A DNA stretch of 64,000 bases from G963662905 sp965230045. Its GTDB lineage: Bacteria; Bacteroidota; Bacteroidia; Bacteroidales; WRLA01. Both the position numbers and the translations under genes were made by a program. The DNA lies in the NCBI GenBank assembly GCA_965230045.1, contig OZ245940.1, positions 1,612,001 to 1,676,000 of the forward strand, given 5' to 3'. Below, piece by piece: positions 52,683-61,501 of this stretch; position 1 is the stretch's first letter; each line of letters opens with the position of its first letter. The notes beneath the pieces are model-generated. The model did not search any database and was not told where the DNA came from. It saw only the letters and a program-made list of their open reading frames with translations.

Positions 52683-53546
52683 TTAGTATTTTCCGCGGAA
52701 GTCGGTAGGTGTTATGCCGGAATGCTTGCGGAAATATTTGATGAAATTTGTAGGCTCGTCATAACCCAATTCGTAGGCTATTTCTTTGATGCTTTGATTG
52801 CCGTGTACCAAGAGGCGTTTTGCTTCCAGCAATACACGCTCATCAATAATTTGTTTGGGCGTTTTGTCCAATAGGCTTGTTGTGGCTTTATGCAATTGTT
52901 TTTCAGAAATGCCCATCTTTAAAGCGTAACCTTTCACAGATTTTTCCCTGATAAAATCATTTTCGAGGATTTCCCTGAAATGAAGAAGATCATCCAGAGC
53001 TGGGCTGGATTTCATAATCGTAGCCCCTTGTTTTCGGATTTTTCGCTCAGCCATCAAAAGAAAGATGTGCAGCATGTTTTGTAGGATGGGATATTGCTCA
53101 ATGTCGGGCTGACGTTTAAATTCGCTCAACATTGAATCGATAAAAACTCTTAGCTCAGAAGCATGGGGACTGAATTTTACGGGCGTAATTCCATAAAGAT
53201 TGTTGAACAGGATACTGGAATGAAGAAAGCGGATATCATCTTCATTTCTACAGAAAAAATGCCTGGTAAAAATGATGGCTTTGCCTTCGTACCTGCCATT
53301 CGGATCAAATTTATTAATGCTGTTAAGGGGAATAAATATTAGGCTATGATCTTCTAATTCAATCGGTTTAAAATCAATATAATGCGTTCCGGCAGCTTTT
53401 TCAAGAAACATAACATGGTAAAACTGCGCCCGGTGAGGAACGCACATAATATCCTTTTTGATGAGCAGGATTTTTTCCAGGTCAACAATCTCAAACTCCA
53501 GAGGGAGGCCGTCTTTGAATTGATATTTTTTAATGGGATCCTGCAC
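52683..53546 (-). CDS. AraC-family transcriptional regulator
   Basis: 287 residues. N-terminal cupin-type sensor (about 1-150). The C-terminal AraC/XylS DNA-binding domain (about 185-285) has two helix-turn-helix motifs: VKGYALKMGISEKQLHKATTS and IKEIAYELGYDEPTNFIKYFRKHSGITPTDFR. It probably regulates the SnoaL-like gene 127 bp downstream; the inducer is unknown. Confidence 0.92.
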   Translation of the reverse strand: MQDPIKKYQFKDGLPLEFEIVDLEKILLIKKDIMCVPHRAQFYHVMFLEKAAGTHYIDFKPIELEDHSLIFIPLNSINKFDPNGRYEGKAIIFTRHFFCRNEDDIRFLHSSILFNNLYGITPVKFSPHASELRVFIDSMLSEFKRQPDIEQYPILQNMLHIFLLMAERKIRKQGATIMKSSPALDDLLHFREILENDFIREKSVKGYALKMGISEKQLHKATTSLLDKTPKQIIDERVLLEAKRLLVHGNQSIKEIAYELGYDEPTNFIKYFRKHSGITPTDFRGKY

Positions 53547-53586
53547 GAATAACTATGATATTAGCTTTAAATTGAGCAGTTTAAGC

Positions 53587-53985
53587 TTATCGCTTAATCC
53601 AGTTCTCAATATTAATATTTGAAATTCTGCTGAATTCTTTGATGTTTTCGGTTACCATGGTTAAGTTATTCTCAACAGCCGTTGTGCCAATTAACAGGTC
53701 AAAATCACTTATTGGTGTTCCTTTTTTTTGTAGCCGTGCTTTTTCTTTACCGTAGAGGAAAATCGAATCGAAGATTGGTAGGATGATAAAATGGGAAATT
53801 AATTCCTTGATCAGTTTGTGGTTTTTTGCCGGATTGCTGCTTTTTTCTGCGCCAAAGACAAGTTCTGCCAAGGTAATTTCTGAAATAGCACAATTTTCAA
53901 ATCCAACCGACTTAAATTGATTGTTTAGATTATATTGGCCTCTGAGAAAGTGGATACAAATATTTGAATCAAGGAGGTACTTCAT
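53587..53985 (-). CDS. VapC-like PIN-domain toxin
   Basis: 132 residues: MKYLLDSNICIHFLRGQY (Asp6), Glu41 in ITLAELVFGAEKS, and Asp97 in PISDFDLLIGTTAVEN, the conserved acidic cluster of PIN RNases. The first base of its start codon overlaps the last base of the antitoxin's stop. Likely a tRNA- or rRNA-cleaving toxin. Confidence 0.92.
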   Translation of the reverse strand: MKYLLDSNICIHFLRGQYNLNNQFKSVGFENCAISEITLAELVFGAEKSSNPAKNHKLIKELISHFIILPIFDSIFLYGKEKARLQKKGTPISDFDLLIGTTAVENNLTMVTENIKEFSRISNINIENWIKR

Positions 53986-54224
53986 TAGAAATTAATTGAA
54001 TCCGTTTTGTCAATTCGTGATTCGCGAATATCTAGATTAATCTCATCTGTTGTGCGCTTGTCTTCCCATGCGCCGAAAAGCTTATCGATATCGGCTTTTT
54101 CTTTGTTTTCTTTGTTTATCGACTCTTTAAGCTTGCTTATTAGTTTCTTTTTCGAAATTATATCCAGTCTTGAAAGAAAACCAAAGTATTTATCTATTGT
54201 ATTATTTGTTATTACCAGGCTCAT
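53985..54224 (-). CDS. Antitoxin partner of the VapC-like toxin
   Basis: 79 residues, with helices in the N-terminal half (TIDKYFGFLSRLDIISKKKLISKLKES) and an acidic C-terminal part (DKLFGAWEDKRTTDEINLDIRESR), the toxin-binding tail seen in such pairs. It overlaps the toxin gene by 1 bp. A DNA-binding domain is not clearly recognised. Confidence 0.8.
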   Translation of the reverse strand: MSLVITNNTIDKYFGFLSRLDIISKKKLISKLKESINKENKEKADIDKLFGAWEDKRTTDEINLDIRESRIDKTDSINF

Positions 54225-54319
54225 GATTTTTTTTCAAAAATAGTAATTTTTATTGAAAAACCATGAGCTTACTGAAAATCAGTGTCATGAATAGTTTTCT
54301 TTGTGTCGGGCGAGACGTC

Positions 54320-54658
54320 CTATGCTTTCCGCACAAATTCCGATTTCAAAGCCATAGCACCAAAACCGTCGATGCGGCAGTCGATATTATGGTCACCATC
54401 CGACAGGCGGATGTTTTTTACTTTCGTGCCCGATTTTACCGGTCCGGCAGCACCTTTTACCGGTAAGTTTTTGATTACGATTACCGTATCGCCATCTTCT
54501 AATAGGTTTCCGTTGGCATCCTTTACGATCAGGGCGTCTTCATCAGCTTCATTAGGATTCCATTCATGACCACAATCGGGGCAGGCCCATAGTTCATTGC
54601 CTGTATTATATCCATAAGGTGAGTTGCATTCCGGGCAAGCTTTCATTTCGTCAGACAT
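54320..54658 (-). CDS. yjdM: YjdM/PhnA-family zinc-ribbon protein
   Basis: 112 residues. The N-terminal zinc ribbon CPECNSPYGYNTGNELWACP (CxxC...CxxC) and the C-terminal PhnA-type SH3-like domain (DGDTVIVIKNLPVKGAAGPV, GTKVKNIRL, GFGAMALKSEFVRK) match YjdM. The old 'alkylphosphonate uptake' name is not supported by function. Cytoplasmic. Confidence 0.93.
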   Translation of the reverse strand: MSDEMKACPECNSPYGYNTGNELWACPDCGHEWNPNEADEDALIVKDANGNLLEDGDTVIVIKNLPVKGAAGPVKSGTKVKNIRLSDGDHNIDCRIDGFGAMALKSEFVRKA

Positions 54659-54778
54659 GCTGTTGTAATTTTTAGTTTCTAATATTCTGCGCGAAAGTAG
54701 GGAGAAAATCCGTTCAGCGATTGTGTATAATCCTTAAGAAATTCTTTGACGATATCATTTTTTTGGTTTCCCATGCTT

Positions 54779-55015
54779 TTACATGTTCAGTATCAGTGCC
54801 AGTAGCATCAGTTTGCTAATCAGTAAGATTGTGTTTATTTTTTGTCTGGTTTTTTCTGTTGTGTTATTTCGATAACTGATTTTTATGTATTTAATAATAG
54901 TTGTTGCATTGAAATTTTCTTGGCTTTTTTGTGCTTCCTGAGGAAGCAAATTTCCCGGAAAATCAAAATGACTCTCCGGAAAATATTTGTTTCTGTTTAT
55001 GAAGGTATAATCCAT
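54779..55015 (-). CDS. Small hypothetical protein, possible membrane anchor
   Basis: 78 residues, same strand as and 12 bp after the RND operon. Polar N-terminal 55 residues (FDFPGNLLPQEAQKSQEN) and one C-terminal hydrophobic helix (INTILLISKLMLLALILNM). No family recognised. Its place at the end of the operon makes it plausible, but it could be a chance frame. Confidence 0.45.
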   Translation of the reverse strand: MDYTFINRNKYFPESHFDFPGNLLPQEAQKSQENFNATTIIKYIKISYRNNTTEKTRQKINTILLISKLMLLALILNM

Positions 55016-55027
55016 AGTGATATTTTT

Positions 55028-56371
55028 TTACTCCAGTTCTCCGATTGACTGCAGGTAGAGTGCCTGCTTGATTTTGTATGAAGTTTTTGCGTCAACGATG
55101 CCATCAAGGCTTTGCTGGTTCATGGCTTGTGCTTCGAGCAGGTCGGAAGTGCTGGCAATGCCGGCATTGTAGTTATCATTAACGATTTTCAGGTGTTCTT
55201 TGGCTTGCTCACTGGCGTGATTGGCTACTTTTATCTGAGCCCAGGCTTCGAGCAGATCTTTGTAGTATTTCTCCATTTGCAGCATCATCAATTCGCTGTT
55301 TTCGCTTAGTTGGTTTTGAGCGATATCAATTCTTATCTGCTTTTCTTTGAGTTTGTGGCTGCCGCCCCACCAGTCGCTTATTGGGATAGTTAAAGTGGCA
55401 AAACCAATGGCATATGTATTGTCAGTGTCTTCATAATCAAGATAAAGTCCTTGTAGGCCTGCCGCAAGAGATGGGAGCAGTTTGCCGCGCTCCATTTTTT
55501 TCTGCAGCTTGTTAACGTCAACAGCTTTGCTGAGCATCTGGTATTCAAAGCGGTTTGCTAAAGCGGTTTCGGGTGAGCTGAACAGGCCTACAGGTTCGCT
55601 GAGGTTAATCTCTGTTTCGGCTATATCCATTTCCCTGGAATAGGGGACGCCCATATGTTGCGCAAGCGTCATGCTCAGGAGCTCTATGCCATTGTTGATC
55701 TGTAGCTTTTGCTTGTCGATGCGGCTGAGTTCCAGTTCAACCTTGAGCACGTCGCTTTTATCGATTAGCCCGGCTTCTTGCGAAATACGTACATCCTTAA
55801 GTAGGCTTTGCATCAGTTTTTCATACCTGAAAAGGGTTTGCTTTTTTTCCTTCAGGGAAACTATATTCCAATAATAGTTTTCGGTAATGGCAATAACTTC
55901 ATCTGATCGTAAACTGACTTTTTGCTGGCCGACCTCGGCTCCAATTTGAGCCAGCTTATTTCCATTGCGGATTTGACCACCCATATAAATTGGTTGAATT
56001 GCAGTGACAGAAGCCATGTTCAGGTAATCAATCATCTTAATTTCCATTCCGGGAACATAGGCAAACTGTGTCGGTGCAACAAGGTTAGCCGGATTGCCGT
56101 CATAAACAGGCAGGTTCATTTCAGGTGTTTCCATTTCAATGAGGTGCTGGCTCATTTTTATTGCTGTTGCATTTGCGTTGAGCACAGGGAAATAATTGGT
56201 GAATGCCTGCATTTTTACTTCTTTAGAAGCTTTGAGTTCCAGTTGGGCTTCAATGAGTTTTTTGTTGTTGCGCAATGAATAAGCCTTGCAGCTATCGAGG
56301 CTTAAGGTTTGTGCCAATGCAGTGATGTTTGCCGCAAGGGCACAAAGTATTATGATGATTGTTTTATTCAT
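55028..56371 (-). CDS. TolC-like outer-membrane channel of RND system 2
   Basis: 447 residues with a signal peptide (1-20, ending TALAQ). Two outer-membrane-efflux repeats with long helices, e.g. LDSCKAYSLRNNKKLIEAQLELKASKE-type start and NDNYNAGIASTSDLLEAQAM near the end. Last large gene of the tetR-adaptor-pump-channel group, 11 bp after the pump. Confidence 0.92.
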   Translation of the reverse strand: MNKTIIIILCALAANITALAQTLSLDSCKAYSLRNNKKLIEAQLELKASKEVKMQAFTNYFPVLNANATAIKMSQHLIEMETPEMNLPVYDGNPANLVAPTQFAYVPGMEIKMIDYLNMASVTAIQPIYMGGQIRNGNKLAQIGAEVGQQKVSLRSDEVIAITENYYWNIVSLKEKKQTLFRYEKLMQSLLKDVRISQEAGLIDKSDVLKVELELSRIDKQKLQINNGIELLSMTLAQHMGVPYSREMDIAETEINLSEPVGLFSSPETALANRFEYQMLSKAVDVNKLQKKMERGKLLPSLAAGLQGLYLDYEDTDNTYAIGFATLTIPISDWWGGSHKLKEKQIRIDIAQNQLSENSELMMLQMEKYYKDLLEAWAQIKVANHASEQAKEHLKIVNDNYNAGIASTSDLLEAQAMNQQSLDGIVDAKTSYKIKQALYLQSIGELE

Positions 56372-56382
56372 TGTTTTTCGTT

Positions 56383-59300
56383 TTAATTGTTTTGCAATTC
56401 TTCTTTAGGGATGTCGGGACTGTGTTTTTCTTTTCCTATTGATTTCCAATACATTACAGGAAGTGTAAAAAGGGTCATGATCATTCCGGAAATCAGGCCA
56501 AAACAAATCACTGTGCCCAGTGGTCCCCAAAGTGTTGATCCACTGGCAATCATTGGCACAACGCCAATGGCGGCAGCCATGGAGGTTAAGAAAATCGGGC
56601 GCATCCTTCGCTGTCCGGCTGCAATAGCGGCTTCCTTGAAGGTGTGATCTTCGTGCAGCACCAATTGCATGGCGTAGTCTATAAGGATAATTCCGTTGCG
56701 GATGGTAATCCCCATCAAGCCAATGAGGCCAATAAATGCAGTCAGACTGAATGGATATCCGGTAATAAGCAGACCGATTACGGCGCCGAGAAGGCTGAGC
56801 AGCATCGTGGACATAATAAGAGACGCACGGCGTAGCGTTTTAAATTGGAATAAAAGGATGAAGAAAATCAGTATGATGCTAACGCCAAGCGAAAATCCTA
56901 GCGGGGGGTAGTTTTCTTTCATGCTATCAACCTCTCCTCCATAATAAATTTTCACTCCTTCCGGGAGCTCCAGCTCGTCAATTTCCGGACGGATTTTATT
57001 AAAAACACCATTGTAAATAACCTTGGTGCTCATATCGCCCATGACGGTGAGGGTGCGTTCACCATTTCTGCGGACAATGGTGCCTTCGGTCCAAATGGGT
57101 TTGAGTTTGCCAATGGCGCGAAGTGGTAAGGATTCTGTGGTGAGCAGTGAAGAAATTTTTAAGTTGTTGAGGTCGCTGATTTCATCGGTCTGCGCGTCTT
57201 CACGGCTGAGAATCACATCTACAGGATAATCTTTTTCCCAGATGGAAGTAACCGGAAGCCCATCGAGATTTGCCATCATCGCGGCAGCAATGAGCGATTT
57301 TGAATAACCCAGCTTATTGGCCTGATCGTTGTTCAATTCAACGGCCAAAGCTTGTTGCCCCTCGTTCCAGTCGTCTTTAATGCGCAGGAATTCAGGATGC
57401 TGCCTCATGATTTCCTTGACTTTTTCAGCCGTTGCTTTCAGGTCTTCTATATTGTTGCCGGCTATGCGTATTTCAATAGGCAGGTCAAAATTCTCCACGG
57501 CCAGGCGTTTCCATTTGATATGTGCATTGGGGAAGGAATTCTTGTAACGTGTGGTGTATTCTTCTACGATCTCCGGTGTGGATTTTTCGGAAATAGTGTT
57601 TACCATTAACTGACCGAAGTTTTTTGCAGGCATATGAGGCTTATACAATGTGTAAAAGCGAGGAGAAGAAGTGCCTACAAATGAAGCAACATTGGTTATG
57701 CGATCGTCACGCAGCAGTATTGTCTCGAGACTGTCGCAAATTTCTGCAACCTGGTCTAAGGAAGAGCCGGTAGGCAGTTCGATTTCCACGGCAAATTGCT
57801 TGCGGTCCATGGCAGGGAACATTTTTTGATCTAATTCCCCGAAACCAACTATAGCGGCAACAATAGATAAAACAGCCAGGATTATTGTAATTACAGGATG
57901 TCGGAATGTCCACGAAAGCCCTGAATTATAACTATTTTGCAGAAGGTCGAGGAAACTCTTTTTAGTTTTGGTGGCCTTAGGGCTGTGTAGCCCCCTTTTT
58001 ATATAGATATAGCACATTATTGGAACCAGGAACATTGCAATAATCATAGATATGGTTAAGGCAATGGTAATCGTAAGAGGAAAAGAACCTACGAAATCGC
58101 CGGCCATTCCTTTCAGGAAAAGCATCATGGGCATAAAGGCCGCAATAATTGCCAAAGTAGCTGTGAAAACGGGGACAACCAGTTCTGTAGCAGCTTTCCA
58201 TGCAGCTTCCCAGGGTTGTAAGCCATGATCCAGTTTCTCAACATGATTGTCGATGACAACAATGGCATTATCAACCACCATGCCTAAAACAACGATTAGG
58301 CCGGCCAGGGAAACAATGTCGAGCTGAAGGCCGACGGCCTGCATAATGCCCATGGTAATCAGTATGGAAATAGGAATGGTTACCGCAGCAACAGAGGCTA
58401 CACGGAACGGTAATAATATCATAGTAACAGCAATAACCGAAAGTATGGCTATTAGGAATTCCTTCAAAAAATGCGATATGGAATGATCGACAACTTCAGG
58501 CTGGTTCGAAATGATATTTATCTCAACATCATCATCTACTGTGGTTTTGAAATGTTCAAGGCATTCGATAACTTCACGGCCATATTGTACGATATTGTTG
58601 CCTTTTTGCATTTCCAGTGAAAGCAGAAGGGAGCTGTTGCCGTTGTTGAGGATATAACTGTCCGGTTCATCGTATTTGCGTTCGATGCGGACGACGTCTT
58701 TGAGGCGGATGATATTGCCTTGCGGATCAGAGTAAACCACCAGCTCGGCAAGTTCGTCTTCGTTTTCAAAGCGTGGCGGAAGATAAACAGGCAGGATAAT
58801 CTCACCATTATCGAGCTGCCCGGCATAATTTTGCGCTTCGTGCAGCTTAAATGAGGCCAGGATGCTGGCAAGATTAATGTTGTATTGGTCTAACTTGTCC
58901 TGTTGGATGTAAAGAAATATTTTTTCATCCTGCTCGCCGTAGCGTTTCATCTTTGAAACTGATTCAATTTTCCGTATTTCGGCTTCCAAAAGTTTCATGA
59001 CGTCTTTTAGCTCGCGGTTTGATTTTTTATCCGACGACATCGTGATGAGTAGCGCAGAAGTGTCACCAAAATCATTGGTTCCAATCAGGGCCAAAACACT
59101 TTGCGGCAACTGCATCTTTAATTCATTAAGGCCTAATCGAAGTTTCGACCAGAATTTGTCGGAATTTTGGACGTTGTCGTTTAGTTCTACAAAAATGATC
59201 ATCTTGCCTTCGCTGGATAAGGAGTATGTTTTTCTTTTGTTTACCTCCTCGAAGCCAAAGATGTAGTTTTCAACGACACGTGTAAGCTGGTCTTCAACTT

Positions 59301-59484
59301 CCTGGGATGTTGCTCCCGGATAAACGCCTACAACCAGCCCCTGTCGTATCGTAAAATCGGGGAATTCGTTACGGGGCATAGTGGCCAGAGCGTAGATTCC
59401 GTAAATCAACAAAACAAGAATAAGTGAAATGATGATCTGGGAGTGTTTCATTGCTCCCTCTATCAGGTTTATTTTGCGTTTCAT
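56383..59484 (-). CDS. RND-family efflux permease of system 2
   Basis: 1,033 residues, twelve membrane helices, two periplasmic loops. Helix 4 has the proton-relay pair in LGMVVDNAIVVIDN (one Asp kept, the second position Asn), as in HAE and some CusA-like pumps. C-terminal IGLIGLMGITIRNGIILIDY and RRMRPIFLTSMAAAIGVVPM blocks are typical. The adaptor is 11 bp upstream. Substrate unknown; no metal-binding Met cluster was noticed. Confidence 0.93.
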   Translation of the reverse strand: MKRKINLIEGAMKHSQIIISLILVLLIYGIYALATMPRNEFPDFTIRQGLVVGVYPGATSQEVEDQLTRVVENYIFGFEEVNKRKTYSLSSEGKMIIFVELNDNVQNSDKFWSKLRLGLNELKMQLPQSVLALIGTNDFGDTSALLITMSSDKKSNRELKDVMKLLEAEIRKIESVSKMKRYGEQDEKIFLYIQQDKLDQYNINLASILASFKLHEAQNYAGQLDNGEIILPVYLPPRFENEDELAELVVYSDPQGNIIRLKDVVRIERKYDEPDSYILNNGNSSLLLSLEMQKGNNIVQYGREVIECLEHFKTTVDDDVEINIISNQPEVVDHSISHFLKEFLIAILSVIAVTMILLPFRVASVAAVTIPISILITMGIMQAVGLQLDIVSLAGLIVVLGMVVDNAIVVIDNHVEKLDHGLQPWEAAWKAATELVVPVFTATLAIIAAFMPMMLFLKGMAGDFVGSFPLTITIALTISMIIAMFLVPIMCYIYIKRGLHSPKATKTKKSFLDLLQNSYNSGLSWTFRHPVITIILAVLSIVAAIVGFGELDQKMFPAMDRKQFAVEIELPTGSSLDQVAEICDSLETILLRDDRITNVASFVGTSSPRFYTLYKPHMPAKNFGQLMVNTISEKSTPEIVEEYTTRYKNSFPNAHIKWKRLAVENFDLPIEIRIAGNNIEDLKATAEKVKEIMRQHPEFLRIKDDWNEGQQALAVELNNDQANKLGYSKSLIAAAMMANLDGLPVTSIWEKDYPVDVILSREDAQTDEISDLNNLKISSLLTTESLPLRAIGKLKPIWTEGTIVRRNGERTLTVMGDMSTKVIYNGVFNKIRPEIDELELPEGVKIYYGGEVDSMKENYPPLGFSLGVSIILIFFILLFQFKTLRRASLIMSTMLLSLLGAVIGLLITGYPFSLTAFIGLIGLMGITIRNGIILIDYAMQLVLHEDHTFKEAAIAAGQRRMRPIFLTSMAAAIGVVPMIASGSTLWGPLGTVICFGLISGMIMTLFTLPVMYWKSIGKEKHSPDIPKEELQNN

Positions 59485-59495
59485 TATGTGTTGTT

Positions 59496-60530
59496 TTAGA
59501 GGGCTACTGTGCTATTGTCCTGGAGTTTGTGCTGGCCGCGTACTGCAATTAACTGGCCGGGTTTTAAGCCGGATTTTATTTCCAGCATATTGTCGATGAA
59601 AATACCGCATTCCACTTTTTGCTTTTTTGCAGTTTTATTTTTAGGATCGATAACAAATACATAGCAGCTTCCGTCCTTGTCCTTTATTACGGCTTGTGAT
59701 GGAATGCTTAGCCCGGAGCTGGTTTTTGGAACCATGACATCAACATCGCATACCATACCGGGCTTTATCTTTAATTCCGGGTTGTCGAGAAGTATTTTAA
59801 CTTCATAGGTGCGTGAGAAAGGATCGGCAGAAACACCGATTTTCTCAACCGTTCCTTCAAAATAAGAGTCGCCAAGGGCATTGATGCGTATTTGAGCATT
59901 TTGACCAATTTCTAAGAGGTTTATTTCGTTTTCCGGAACGGGTATTTTAATGTAAAGCTGGTCGATTTTATAGAGTTCCATCACATTAATGCCCGGGATG
60001 ACCGTTGTGCCGATTTCCAGGTTTCGCTGGCCTATCACGCCGTCTGATGGGGCAATCAGCGCACAGTTTTCGAGCTGGTTGCGTGCTATGCGAACCGAAG
60101 CCTTGGCTTGTTCCAGTTTAGAGTTTACTTCTACCCATTTTATTTCGGGCAAGCTGCCGTTGTCATATACTTTTTTGAGGCGCTGATGGGCGTCAATTGC
60201 CTGCTTTTCCAGTGCTATGGCTGCATCCAGGCTGCTCTGGAAAGATGTGCCGGAGATACGGGCCAGAACGTTGCCTTTTTTAATTTTATCGCCAACATCA
60301 ACCCTGACCGATTCTACAGATCCGGGAACCTGAAAGCTGAGTTGGGTGCTGATTTTTGGCAAGACCAGGCCGCTGTACTTTAAGGTGTTTTCTTTATTGC
60401 CTGTCCCCACTGTGTGAGCTTCTACTTTTATTGCAGCCTTTGTTGGGCTAAGTGCTTCCCGTGTGTCGTGTTTGCACGATGCCATTAATAATAAGGCGCA
60501 AATAATGCTGATTACTGGTGTTGATTTCAT
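59496..60530 (-). CDS. RND adaptor lipoprotein of system 2
   Basis: 344 residues with a lipoprotein signal (ALLLMASC, Cys19). Adaptor features: LSFQVPGSVESVRVDVGDKIKKGNVLARI (first lipoyl half), a short helical hairpin, then CALIAPSDGVIGQRNLEIGTTV (second half), a beta barrel and a membrane-proximal domain. First structural gene of the operon, 77 bp after tetR. Confidence 0.92.
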   Translation of the reverse strand: MKSTPVISIICALLLMASCKHDTREALSPTKAAIKVEAHTVGTGNKENTLKYSGLVLPKISTQLSFQVPGSVESVRVDVGDKIKKGNVLARISGTSFQSSLDAAIALEKQAIDAHQRLKKVYDNGSLPEIKWVEVNSKLEQAKASVRIARNQLENCALIAPSDGVIGQRNLEIGTTVIPGINVMELYKIDQLYIKIPVPENEINLLEIGQNAQIRINALGDSYFEGTVEKIGVSADPFSRTYEVKILLDNPELKIKPGMVCDVDVMVPKTSSGLSIPSQAVIKDKDGSCYVFVIDPKNKTAKKQKVECGIFIDNMLEIKSGLKPGQLIAVRGQHKLQDNSTVAL

Positions 60531-60562
60531 TTGTTTTTTGTGATTAGTATTTAAAACGATTT

Positions 60563-60576
60563 TTGTATTTTAGTCG
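60563..60576. promoter_or_regulatory. Candidate TetR half-operator before the adaptor
   Basis: TTGTATTTTAGTCG matches 13 of 14 bases of 61247-61260 in the palindrome ahead of tetR. It lies 33-46 bp before the adaptor ATG. A matching opposite arm is poor. Confidence 0.45.
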
Positions 60577-60607
60577 GGTTTTGTTCAAAAAAATGGCTTA
60601 GTCCGAT

Positions 60608-61195
60608 TTACCGGAAAAGCCTGGGAATAATTGCATGGGCCGTTCTTTCTAGTTTTTCATGTTGGAAACCCTCCGCACTATTAATGGAATAACGAACGAT
60701 GCCCATGAATGCTACAATCATGGTTTCTGCAAGCCATGGCAAATCTTCCCGTTTGATGCCTTCAAAATTGAAAGAGTCGTAACCTTCTTCGAGTAATTTA
60801 GTAATATATTGCTTTTCGCTTTCAATAATCCTGGTTAAATAAAATCTTTCAATATATTCTTCCTTTAGTTCTTCCTTCAGAACCCTGTAAATATTGGCTT
60901 TTTCTATGATTCCCTCATGAAAGTTGATGATGTAGGAAGATAGCTTGTCGGATACTGTTTGCTTTTGGTTGACCTTCTTCTGGATGCTGTTTCTCAGACT
61001 TTTTAATTCTTTTAGAAAGACAGCATCAAAAACTTCTTTCTTATTTTTAAAATAGTGATAAAGGGTACTTTTGGCTTTACCGCAGGCTTCTGCAATTTCT
61101 TCCATAGTGGTTTTTTTTAAGCCATACTGCCGAAAAATAAGTTGCGCCTGATTAACTATTTCTTCGCGAACGATTTCATCTTTTGTGCGTGTCAT
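60608..61195 (-). CDS. TetR/AcrR-family repressor of the efflux operon
   Basis: 195 residues from the ATG at 61195 (an ATG at 61213 lies in the -7 box and is rejected). The N-terminal TetR helix-turn-helix is at about 15-60: AQLIFRQYGLKKTTMEEIAEACGKAKSTLYHYFKNKKEVF. A C-terminal ligand-binding domain follows. It is the first gene of the group and probably represses both itself and the pump genes through the palindrome at 61236-61262. Confidence 0.92.
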   Translation of the reverse strand: MTRTKDEIVREEIVNQAQLIFRQYGLKKTTMEEIAEACGKAKSTLYHYFKNKKEVFDAVFLKELKSLRNSIQKKVNQKQTVSDKLSSYIINFHEGIIEKANIYRVLKEELKEEYIERFYLTRIIESEKQYITKLLEEGYDSFNFEGIKREDLPWLAETMIVAFMGIVRYSINSAEGFQHEKLERTAHAIIPRLFR

Positions 61196-61210
61196 CGGAT
61201 AAATTTTGTG

Positions 61211-61218
61211 CAAATATA
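61211..61218 (-). promoter_or_regulatory. -7 box of tetR (TATATTTG, minus strand)
   Basis: CAAATATA on the plus strand reads TATATTTG on the minus strand, 16 bp before the tetR ATG. Its -33 region coincides with the palindrome at 61236-61262, so repressor binding there would block it. Confidence 0.6.
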
Positions 61219-61235
61219 AGATTAAAACTCAAATT

Positions 61236-61262
61236 TTCGACTAAAATTGTATTTTGGTCGAA
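61236..61262. promoter_or_regulatory. Candidate TetR operator palindrome
   Basis: TTCGACTAAAA (61236-61246), TTGTA, TTTTGGTCGAA (61252-61262): 11-bp arms with one mismatch. It is 41-67 bp upstream of the tetR ATG and overlaps the expected -33 element. Confidence 0.65.
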
Positions 61263-61299
61263 TTATTTTTGGGAATCAGAAAAGTTGTCTTTAGAATAA

Positions 61300-61477
61300 C
61301 CCTGACTATGTTACATGAAATTCGGACATTAACCCTGATTTTGTTACATGTAAACAGTAAATCAACCCTTACTCTATTACATGATATTTTGAAAATAGCC
61401 CTGATTATATTACATAAAAACAGTAAATTAACCCTTACTATATTACATTTTATTCGCAAATTAACCCTCTCTTTGGG
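61300..61477. repeat. 33-bp tandem repeat array (five full units)
   Basis: CCCTGACTATGTTACAT-like cores start at 61300, 61333, 61366, 61399, 61432 and, degenerate, 61465: exactly 33 bp apart, an 18-bp conserved part and a 15-bp variable part. On the minus strand the period is 11 codons and gives an open frame of 79 residues with RVNLRIKCNIV-type repeats (61241-61480). Coding there is doubtful. It lies just before the DUF4143 ATPase. Confidence 0.85.
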
Positions 61478-61501
61478 CAATATTCATGAAATATTATTGT
61501 C

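Noticed and set aside
61300..61477. CRISPR-like array
   Set aside because: The unit is 33 bp with only 15-bp variable parts that resemble one another, the conserved part is not identical between units, and no cas gene is nearby.
61241..61480. 79-residue protein with RVNLRIKCNIV repeats on the minus strand
   Set aside because: The open frame is explained by the 33-bp period of the repeat array. No separate coding evidence is seen, so it is listed as repeat only.
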